Below are positions 15,260-20,080 of a stretch of 20,080 nucleotides of DNA, piece by piece; the first letter of the stretch is position 1, and each line of letters begins with the position of its first letter. The notes under the pieces were generated by a model, which saw nothing but the letters and a program-made list of their open reading frames with translations, was not told the origin of the DNA and did no database searches. Source of the DNA: JAGDXO01 sp964541025 (GTDB taxonomy: Archaea > Thermoplasmatota > Thermoplasmata > Thermoplasmatales > GCA-001856825); NCBI GenBank assembly GCA_964541025.1, contig CAZIOW010000024.1, positions 1 through 20,080 on the forward strand. The letters run 5' to 3'. Position numbers and translations under genes: made by a program.

Positions 15260-16519
15260 ATGAAAAATTCAAAACTAATGTTACTTTTAGTAATTTTTTT
15301 GATTGCATTATTCACCGTACCTATTCATGGAAGTAATCAGAAGTCTTTAGTGGTTATCAATTTCAATTATCAGGTCGATCCTGGCGCACAGGATTATTTC
15401 CAATCAGCTTATAATTTTGCTATCAGCAATGGGGATCCGGTCCTTATTATAATGAATACTCCAGGTGGATATCTTGATAATGCATTTGCCATCATAAATT
15501 TCACTGTTAGTGCTGAAAGATCTGTAAATGTTACAACATACGTCCCTCCCGGGGACATGGCAGCATCAGCAGGTTCGTATATTGCAATGGCTTCGAATAA
15601 TATATATATGGGAAATGGGAGTTTTATTGGGCCTTCTAAACCCTACATAATAGGAGGTACTCAGCTTGAAGAACAACACGTGACAAATGCTTCCCTAGCA
15701 TATATGGAATCCTTAGCCCAGATGCATGGAAGAAATGTTTCTGCTGTTATTCCAATGGTGGAAAATAATACCGCGTATACAGCGTCACAGGCTTTTTCAT
15801 TGGGATTAATTAACGGGATAACAGACAATATGACATCCCTTTTAATAAAACTCAATTATCAGAATTTGCCAAAAGTTGAATTCACTGAAAATTTATTGCA
15901 ACAGTTCGAATCATTCATTTCTAATTCCACTGTTGCTACTTTCTTCATTCTGATCGGAGCTATTGCAATTTTACTGGATATTTATCACGGTTCTATAGTA
16001 TTAAGCATAGCTGGAGTCATCTCTCTAGCAATTGGTTTCTGGGGATCAGGCATGATAAGTTACCAACCTGTTGCCTACCTCTTGATTATAATTGGCATCG
16101 CGATGATATTCCTTGAAATAAAGCTAGGACATGGCCTGGCAATGTTATCTGGAGTTGCAATGGTGATAGGGGGGAGCTTTATGATGATACTTGGGGTGAC
16201 CTATTCTTCAAATGTTCCGTATCTCAATAGTTCAAATTATGCATTGATAGCATTCGAGGCAACGGTTATACCCATAGGTGCTTTATATCTAATTGGATTG
16301 AGAAAAGCTGTCATGAAAAAGCCACCAAAGGTAGGTGTAGATAGATATATAGGAAAAAAGGGGGTTGCGGTAACAGATATAATTCCTGGAAAGGAAGGTG
16401 TGGTAAATGTTCTTTCAGAAGAATGGACCGCTAAATCTGAAGAGGAAATAAAGAAAGGAGAAGAAATTGAGGTATTGAAATATGATAATGGTATCTTGAT
16501 TGTCAGGAAAGTTTCTTGA
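15260..16519 (+). CDS. Long NfeD (ClpP-class membrane serine protease-like)
   Basis: 419-residue NfeD1b/PH1510-type protein. Order: signal peptide or anchor (residues 1-24); ClpP-like domain (27-190) with NTPGGYLDNAF and PPGDMAASAGSYIAMASN, whose Ser103 matches catalytic Ser97 of PH1510; four or five transmembrane helices (about 220-355); and a C-terminal NfeD OB domain (RYIGKKGVAVTDIIPGKEGVVNV, from 365). PH1510 uses a Ser-Lys dyad, with Lys in PPKITNYFIAYIKSLA. The aligned segment here is EQHVTNASLAYMESLA, so His140 stands where Lys is expected. The protein may be a non-canonical or inactive protease. PH1510 cuts the C-terminus of its stomatin partner, and a stomatin lies just downstream on the other strand. 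The 3' end overlaps the short NfeD gene by 17 bp. Confidence 0.9.
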   Translation: MKNSKLMLLLVIFLIALFTVPIHGSNQKSLVVINFNYQVDPGAQDYFQSAYNFAISNGDPVLIIMNTPGGYLDNAFAIINFTVSAERSVNVTTYVPPGDMAASAGSYIAMASNNIYMGNGSFIGPSKPYIIGGTQLEEQHVTNASLAYMESLAQMHGRNVSAVIPMVENNTAYTASQAFSLGLINGITDNMTSLLIKLNYQNLPKVEFTENLLQQFESFISNSTVATFFILIGAIAILLDIYHGSIVLSIAGVISLAIGFWGSGMISYQPVAYLLIIIGIAMIFLEIKLGHGLAMLSGVAMVIGGSFMMILGVTYSSNVPYLNSSNYALIAFEATVIPIGALYLIGLRKAVMKKPPKVGVDRYIGKKGVAVTDIIPGKEGVVNVLSEEWTAKSEEEIKKGEEIEVLKYDNGILIVRKVS

Positions 16520-16922
16520 TCTTCAGTGTTACCTTATCATCCAGTACTCCAGTCACCTCTATAAGCTCATTGTCGAATGTATCTGAATCGCAAATGAAGC
16601 TCCACTCCTCATTTGCAACCTGAGCTGTTCCCTTCTCACCAGCCTTTACTCCCCTCGTCACTCTACCCTTCTGTCCTACTAAGGTATCGGTCTGGAAATA
16701 TTTCTTGTTTATTTTCTTCACATTTGTAAGTGAAAATCCTATACCAAGAATGAGGAGTATAATGTAGAATAAAATTGCAAGAACAAGTAAAGTAGGATGA
16801 TCCTGTCCTGTTATCAGATATTCAACAAGAAGGAAAGTTGCAAAAATAAATAAAAGTATAAGTATTATGAATGTTCTGTACCCATATTTCTGCATTATTG
16901 TTAGTTCTGATCTATTGCTCAT
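16503..16922 (-). CDS. Short NfeD-like membrane protein
   Basis: 139-residue protein with two transmembrane helices (about 17-35 and 45-66) and a cytoplasmic NfeD OB-fold domain (TDTLVGQKGRVTRGVKAGEKG, about 80-100, then NEEWSFICDSDTF). It lacks the protease domain, the NfeD1a form that normally pairs with stomatins. I chose the ATG at 16922 over an in-frame TTG at 16925. It follows the stomatin gene after 14 bp, on the same strand, so they are one operon. Its OB domain resembles the C-terminus of the long NfeD, with which it converges. Confidence 0.88.
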   Translation of the reverse strand: MSNRSELTIMQKYGYRTFIILILLFIFATFLLVEYLITGQDHPTLLVLAILFYIILLILGIGFSLTNVKKINKKYFQTDTLVGQKGRVTRGVKAGEKGTAQVANEEWSFICDSDTFDNELIEVTGVLDDKVTLKIKKLS

Positions 16923-16936
16923 CAAAGGTATATTAT

Positions 16937-17848
16937 TTACTTATTATTTGAATTTGCTGCGTTCTTCAATGTTTCAGTGAATGGTCTAAGCATTTCTGTG
17001 AATTCCATTGGTATTATGTATTTTGTTGATGATGATGAACCAAGATTCTTCAGCATATCAAGATACTGTAATGCAAGTGTCTTCTGATCGATCTCCTTAG
17101 CCGCATTGTATATTGTTGTCAGTGCTAGTGCGAAACCTTCTGCTCTCAGGATGGCTGCCTGCCTGTCTCCCTCTGCCCTCAATATATTTGACTGTTTATC
17201 TCCTTCTGCCACAGTTACAGTTGCCTGCTTCTTACCTTCTGCTTCAGTAACCACAGCCCTTCTTGATCTTTCTGCGCTCATCTGGAGTATCATTGCATCC
17301 TGCACATTCTTTGGAGGCAGTATCTCCCTTATTTCCACATTTGTTATTTTTACTCCCCATCTGGTTGTGACTTCATCCAGTTTAGTCCTTAATATTGCAT
17401 TTATATTCTCTCTCTTTGAGAGAACCTCATCAAGGGCTATATCTCCAATGACAGCCCTTAGCGTTGTGGTTGCAATACCCATTGCTGCACCTTCAAAGTT
17501 CTGAACCTGAATGACGGAATCAGATGCATTTATGACTTTGAAGTAGATTATGAAATCTATATCCACAGGTGCATTATCTTTCGTTATACATGTTTGATGG
17601 GGTATTGTGAGGAATCTTTCCCTCAGGTCAACTCTCACCGGAACATCTATGATGGGGTATATGAAAACTATTCCGGGCCCCTTCTCAGCTAGAGCCCTCC
17701 CGAACCTGAACACGACAATCCTTTGGTACTCTCTGACTATTTTTATTGAATAGAAAAGGAAAGCAAGGATTATAATTGCAACCAAGAAAATCAAAGCTTC
17801 CTGTCCTACACCTATCTGAAGGGCTAACGAATTGAATGGAATGTTCAT
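16937..17848 (-). CDS. Stomatin/SPFH domain protein
   Basis: 303-residue membrane scaffold protein. One N-terminal membrane helix (residues 17-35), then the SPFH domain (VREYQRIVVFRFGRALAEKGPG through EIREILPPKNVQDAM, about 38-187), then an alpha-helical region with AEG repeated every 11 residues (203, 214, 225, 236: AEGKKQATVTV, AEGDKQSNILR, AEGDRQAAILR), the hendecad coiled coil of stomatins, and a C-terminal YIIPMEFTEMLRP segment like the hydrophobic stretch that PH1510 cleaves in PH1511. It probably forms oligomeric membrane rings and works with NfeD proteins. A TATA-like element centred 26 nt upstream supports the start. Confidence 0.93.
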   Translation of the reverse strand: MNIPFNSLALQIGVGQEALIFLVAIIILAFLFYSIKIVREYQRIVVFRFGRALAEKGPGIVFIYPIIDVPVRVDLRERFLTIPHQTCITKDNAPVDIDFIIYFKVINASDSVIQVQNFEGAAMGIATTTLRAVIGDIALDEVLSKRENINAILRTKLDEVTTRWGVKITNVEIREILPPKNVQDAMILQMSAERSRRAVVTEAEGKKQATVTVAEGDKQSNILRAEGDRQAAILRAEGFALALTTIYNAAKEIDQKTLALQYLDMLKNLGSSSSTKYIIPMEFTEMLRPFTETLKNAANSNNK

Positions 17849-17869
17849 AAATCGACTATAGGAAATTTG

Positions 17870-17878
17870 TATTTAAGA
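17870..17878 (-). promoter_or_regulatory. TATA-like promoter of stomatin-nfeD operon
   Basis: Minus-strand CTTAAATAC, centred 26 nt before the ATG at 17848; leaderless arrangement. Confidence 0.45.
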
Positions 17879-17923
17879 ATTTGCCGAACAATTTAAATAA
17901 TTAATAAAATAATTATATAAATA

Positions 17924-18097
17924 TTACTTTTTATTTTCTTTCAATTCATCCAGGAATTTTTTATAATTCTCATCATTAAATTCAAATATTATTGAACCTA
18001 CATATCCACAATCATTACACTTATATTTTCCAGTTATAAAGCCAGTTTCAAAATCAATATTCTCGGACCCACATTGAGGGCACACTCTATGCATCAT
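17924..18097 (-). CDS. Small zinc ribbon protein (57 aa)
   Basis: A 57-codon gene in the gap between the stomatin and the ferredoxins. The protein begins MMHRVCPQCGSENIDF, continues YKCNDCGYVGSIIFEF and ends in a charged helix (YKKFLDELKENKK). The two CxxCG knuckles (Cys6, Cys9, Cys27, Cys30), about 17 residues apart, form a zinc ribbon like those of small archaeal TFS/TFB-type or DUF-class ribbon proteins. Stand-alone proteins of this shape are common in Thermoplasmatales genomes and mostly uncharacterised. The second Met (position 2) could be the true start. No clear partner; its upstream region is shared with the ferredoxin promoter. Confidence 0.75.
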   Translation of the reverse strand: MMHRVCPQCGSENIDFETGFITGKYKCNDCGYVGSIIFEFNDENYKKFLDELKENKK

Positions 18098-18182
18098 TGA
18101 ACAGATATTAAAACTCAGTGGATAAACTCTCCTGAATTTTCTACTATTAGAATATTAAAGCAATCTGGAAGATACATTTGTC

Positions 18183-18215
18183 TTATCATAATATTTAAAT
18201 TTAATAATATGATAA
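18183..18215. promoter_or_regulatory. 33-bp palindrome overlapping ferredoxin TATA box, candidate operator
   Basis: Arms TTATCAT and ATGATAA lie at the two ends of a 33-bp segment; in total 14 of 16 opposed base pairs match. The centre contains TTTAAATTTAA (18194-18204), the best TATA candidate, about 27-37 nt before the ferredoxin ATG at 18231. A dimeric regulator bound here would block TBP; the ArsR-family gene at the end of the cluster is the obvious candidate. AT-rich sequence yields palindromes by chance, but the outer arms with C and G make this better than average. Confidence 0.5.
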
Positions 18216-18230
18216 CAGAAATGACCTATA

Positions 18231-18584
18231 ATGAATAAAAAAACATGGCATGGACTTGACAGAAATTTGTTTGAATGGTTCCCTCAAATTAATAAAGATG
18301 CATGTTCAGGATGTGGGATGTGCCTGATGACTTGCGGCAACAATGTTTTCAACTGGAATGAAGATGAAAAAATTCCAAACGTTCTGAGTCCAGGAAATTG
18401 CGTGATAGGATGCACTTCCTGTGGAAAGCTATGTCCTGAAGATGCAATAACTTTCCCCGACGATCCCAAAAATTATGTTTCTGGCATTATTAAAAATTAT
18501 AAACTTTTTACCAATATAAAAAAGGAGCTCAGTGATAGGCTCCTGAAATTTCCAGACCACGAAATAGGAGGTAATGAAAAATGA
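18231..18584 (+). CDS. Dicluster-type ferredoxin, copy 1
   Basis: 117-residue protein with two cysteine clusters: C25xxC28xxC31xxxC35 (no Pro after the last Cys) and C57xxxC61xxC64xxxC68P followed by EDAITFP. Eight cysteines fit two 4Fe-4S centres, although the second motif has CxxxC in place of the usual CxxC. N-terminal WHGLDRNLFEWFPQI is shared with the next gene (WHGIKRSEIEWHPEI), showing a tandem duplication. It starts at 18231 with the TATA element in the palindrome upstream. The next gene starts in its stop codon (ATGA, 18581-18584). Probable electron carrier; partner unknown. Confidence 0.88.
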   Translation: MNKKTWHGLDRNLFEWFPQINKDACSGCGMCLMTCGNNVFNWNEDEKIPNVLSPGNCVIGCTSCGKLCPEDAITFPDDPKNYVSGIIKNYKLFTNIKKELSDRLLKFPDHEIGGNEK

Positions 18585-18913
18585 CATCCACCTTTGAGTA
18601 CTGGCATGGAATTAAAAGGTCAGAAATAGAATGGCACCCAGAAATAGATACAAGCAAATGCACGGGATGTGGTATGTGCGTAGTCACCTGTTCTGAGAAG
18701 AGGAATGTTTTTGGGTACGACATTAAAAATAAGAAGGCAGTTGTACTCTCTCCAGACAACTGTATGGTGGGTTGCAATAATTGCCAGATTGGTTGCCTGT
18801 GGGACGCGATAAAATTTCCAGAGATAGGAAAGGTTAAAGAAATATCAAGAAGTATTATTGGGACAGACCAGTATAAAATTGAATTCAAAACAAAAACGGG
18901 TTTCAATCTTTGA
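18581..18913 (+). CDS. Dicluster-type ferredoxin, copy 2
   Basis: 110-residue paralogue of the preceding gene, overlapping it by 4 bp. Clusters: C27xxC30xxC33xxxC37 and C61xxxC65xxC68xxxC72, with Leu instead of Pro after the last cysteine (GCLWDAIKFP). The pair shares the same N-terminal W-H-G-x-x-R motif and domain order. The copies differ enough to have separate redox potentials or partners. No membrane segment or additional domain is visible; a C-terminal 25-residue tail (EISRSIIGTDQYKIEFKTK) is unique to this copy. Confidence 0.87.
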   Translation: MTSTFEYWHGIKRSEIEWHPEIDTSKCTGCGMCVVTCSEKRNVFGYDIKNKKAVVLSPDNCMVGCNNCQIGCLWDAIKFPEIGKVKEISRSIIGTDQYKIEFKTKTGFNL

Positions 18914-18921
18914 TCTCATGT

Positions 18922-18936
18922 CATATATATAAAAAA
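18922..18936 (+). promoter_or_regulatory. TATA-like promoter of osmC-arsR
   Basis: CATATATATAAAAAA, about 29-43 nt before the osmC ATG, followed by a possible ribosome binding site (AAGGTTGATT). So osmC may have its own promoter besides read-through from the ferredoxins. Confidence 0.35.
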
Positions 18937-18964
18937 TGGATCATGATGGAAGAAGGTTGATTGA

Positions 18965-19360
18965 ATGAAATCGAAGGTTAATTACAAAGGATCTCTAAAA
19001 TTTGAAGGCAATATTGGAGAAAGAAAAATAGAAATAGATGGCAATGGAGAATATGCCCCGAGGCCGCTTGAATATCTTTTAACAACACTTGCTGCCTGCA
19101 CTTCAATGAGCATAGTTTCAATTCTGAATAAGATGCATGTTGAGATTAAGGAAATGAATGCGGAGGCTGAAGGTATCCAGAACGAGGTGCCACCAAAAAT
19201 TTTCAAAAATATCAATATTTTTTATACAATACGGGCAGAGGTCAACCAGAAACAACTTGAGGATGCAATTTCCCTTACAATGTCAAAATATTCACCAACG
19301 GCCGTGATGCTTATTAAGAGTGGAATAGGCATAAGTTACTCATATGAAATTAAAACCTGA
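18965..19360 (+). CDS. OsmC/Ohr-fold protein with a single catalytic cysteine
   Basis: 131-residue OsmC-family protein of the YhfA branch: PLEYLLTTLAACTSMSIVSIL carries Cys45, the first catalytic cysteine. The family normally has a second cysteine in KYC-S/P; here the segment is SKYSPTAVML, so the second cysteine is Ser110. OsmC and Ohr reduce peroxides with the two cysteines, and a single-cysteine version would need another thiol or have a different function, such as persulfide or acyl chemistry. It lies between two redox ferredoxins and an ArsR repressor, overlapping the ArsR reading frame. Confidence 0.87.
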   Translation: MKSKVNYKGSLKFEGNIGERKIEIDGNGEYAPRPLEYLLTTLAACTSMSIVSILNKMHVEIKEMNAEAEGIQNEVPPKIFKNINIFYTIRAEVNQKQLEDAISLTMSKYSPTAVMLIKSGIGISYSYEIKT

Positions 19361-19715
19361 AAAGATATTTCAACCAATGAATGATAATGTTAATAAGATT
19401 AGGATGGCGGATGAAAGTTGCAAAATTAAGAATATCGAACCTATAGATATAGGAAAATACCAGAATCTTGAGTCTCTTATGAGTGCGTTTTCCAACAAGC
19501 TGAGGCTGGCCATACTTGATGCTTTACTAAAGTATGGAGAATTATGCACGTGTGAGCTTGTTCCAGCAACTGGTATGGCACAGCCAACTGTTACAAGCAA
19601 CCTTCATAAGCTCTACTCAACAGGTATAATTAAGAAAAGAGAGGAATGGAAGTACACATATTATTATATAGATCCAAAATACCTAGATATTGTAAAGAAA
19701 ATATTGCTCCTCTAG
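19344..19715 (+). CDS. ArsR/SmtB-family repressor with CxC metal-thiol motif
   Basis: 123-residue winged-helix regulator. ELCTCEL (Cys68, Cys70) matches the As(III)-binding ELCVCDL of E. coli ArsR on helix 3, followed by the recognition helix AQPTVTSNLHKLYSTGIIKK and the wing REEWKYTYYYID. A third cysteine (Cys26) lies in the N-terminal extension. Such proteins dissociate from DNA on binding metalloid or thiol-reactive ligands. The start is uncertain: ATG 19344 overlaps osmC by 17 bp; ATG 19377 or 19404 would give 112 or 103 residues, closer to the family norm. It is the last gene of the ferredoxin-OsmC set and may control the palindrome at 18183. No arsenic exporter or reductase lies in the window. 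Confidence 0.88.
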   Translation: MKLKPEKIFQPMNDNVNKIRMADESCKIKNIEPIDIGKYQNLESLMSAFSNKLRLAILDALLKYGELCTCELVPATGMAQPTVTSNLHKLYSTGIIKKREEWKYTYYYIDPKYLDIVKKILLL

Positions 19716-19797
19716 AATAAAAAATAATCCATTTTCTAAAGCGTGTTAAGCAATCGCGGAGTCCTATTTGAAAAGTTTTAAGATTGTATTTTGAGAG

Positions 19798-19832
19798 AGG
19801 TGTTTGATGCTCTATGACAAACACAAACACCT
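19798..19832 (+). repeat. 9-bp hairpin at transposase start
   Basis: AGGTGTTTG (19798-19806) and CAAACACCT (19824-19832) are perfect complements with a 17-nt loop. Both candidate ATG codons (19807, 19814) are in the loop. Insertion elements often use such structures to block translation of transcripts entering from flanking genes. Confidence 0.5.
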
Positions 19833-19839
19833 TCCTTGA

Positions 19840-20080
19840 AAAGATAAAAGGAAAGATAAAAGGGTTTGGAGCAAGTACAATCCATCCTTAGTAAAGAGAA
19901 TTGATGTGCCCCTGGATACATCCTTCATTGATTCATGGAGGGATGATCTGGAGGAAGAGAACGATGGTAAGGTTGGCCACCCATACGAATATCCGCAGGA
20001 ATTCTTTGTGTTCCTCTCAAAGGTGAGGGAACTGGAAGGATTTGTCAGTAAGCTTTCTCAACTCACTGGCAAGTTACGTC
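19840..20080 (+). pseudogene. IS5-like transposase, 5' part, cut by window end
   Basis: The open frame from 19840 to the window edge encodes KDKRKDKRVWSKYNPSLVKR, then a segment with DSWRDDLEE, GHPYEYPQEFF and ELEGFVSKLS. This is the N-terminus of archaeal IS5-type transposases (YN-x-x-LVKR; GxPYxYPE; LEGF-x-x-x-LS). There is no clean start: the frame's ATG at 19807 (MLYDKHKHLP) meets TGA at 19837; the ATG at 19814 (MTNTNTFLEKIKGKIK) is in another frame and would reach the conserved sequence only by a -1 shift at AAAAGGG (19858-19864). This could be programmed frameshifting or decay. A 12-bp tandem repeat (AAAGATAAAAGG) lies at 19840-19863. The DDE residues and right end are outside the window. 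Confidence 0.6.

Larger units (their letters stand above)
19738..20080 (+). mobile_element. IS5-family-like insertion sequence, left part
   Basis: From just after arsR to the window end the sequence has no relation to the neighbours and contains the transposase start and its hairpin. The left boundary is guessed near 19738 (AAAGCGTGTTAAGCAATCGC), where the base composition changes; without the right end neither the terminal inverted repeats nor the target duplication can be confirmed. Confidence 0.4.

Noticed and set aside
17106..17504. 132-codon ORF on the plus strand inside the stomatin gene
   Set aside because: It is the antisense of the conserved stomatin coiled coil (alanine- and serine-rich by reversal), has no promoter or homology-like motif.
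18098..18182. Possible RNA gene between the zinc ribbon and ferredoxin genes
   Set aside because: No tRNA-like arms, no GC-rich island as expected of structured RNA in an AT-rich genome; read as promoter sequence.
1..20080. CRISPR array, tRNA or rRNA genes
   Set aside because: No regularly spaced repeats and no cloverleaf or rRNA-like GC-rich segment found on either strand by eye.

Overview
The window comes from an AT-rich euryarchaeon, most likely an acidophilic member of the Thermoplasmatales (Ferroplasma, Cuniculiplasma or Acidiplasma-like). Archaeal information-processing genes show this: a two-repeat TATA-binding protein, the large clamp loader subunit RfcL, ribosomal protein S8e, SRP19 and a short Pop5-like RNase P subunit. 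The eukaryote-like NADP isocitrate dehydrogenase and the promoter style agree. Many first genes have a TATA-like element centred about 26 nt before the start codon, which suggests leaderless mRNAs, while several downstream genes overlap their neighbour by ATGA. The genus is inference.

Layout. 1-1239 is the 3' part of a histidine/aromatic ammonia-lyase cut by the window edge. 1244-3235 (minus) is a set made of a small integral membrane protein, hisS and a 55-codon ORF. 3283-4506 (minus) is icd, divergent from tbp (4717-5274), which overlaps a Pop5-like gene; that gene collides tail to tail with rfcL (minus). 6816-8434 is mtnA overlapping a metallo-beta-lactamase-fold hydrolase. 8464-10446 is a stand-alone acetoacetyl-CoA synthetase with a probable leaderless GTG start, followed by a PEBP-family protein. 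10964-11875 (minus) is a ferritin-like/VIT1 iron transporter fusion. 12038-13357 is a COG2403 (cyclic 2,3-diphosphoglycerate synthetase-like) NTPase, convergent with rps8e-srp19. 14021-15172 (minus) is citrate synthase.

15260-17848 is a membrane-proteostasis island: a long NfeD/ClpP-class protein (plus) converges on a short NfeD and a stomatin (minus, same operon). The long NfeD keeps the catalytic serine but has histidine where the PH1510-type lysine is expected. After a 57-residue zinc ribbon gene (17924-18097, minus) comes the most accessory-looking part: two tandem paralogous ferredoxins, an OsmC-like protein lacking the second cysteine, and an ArsR-family repressor with a CxC metal/thiol motif. 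The first ferredoxin promoter lies inside a 33-bp near-perfect palindrome, a candidate operator. This set looks like a self-regulated redox, metalloid or sulfur stress unit.

19738-20080 holds the left part of an IS5-like transposase gene whose reading frame is not clean at its 5' end, with a 9-bp hairpin around the possible start codons. I saw no tRNA, rRNA or CRISPR array. No stretch over 300 bases lacks a gene call apart from the IS end.
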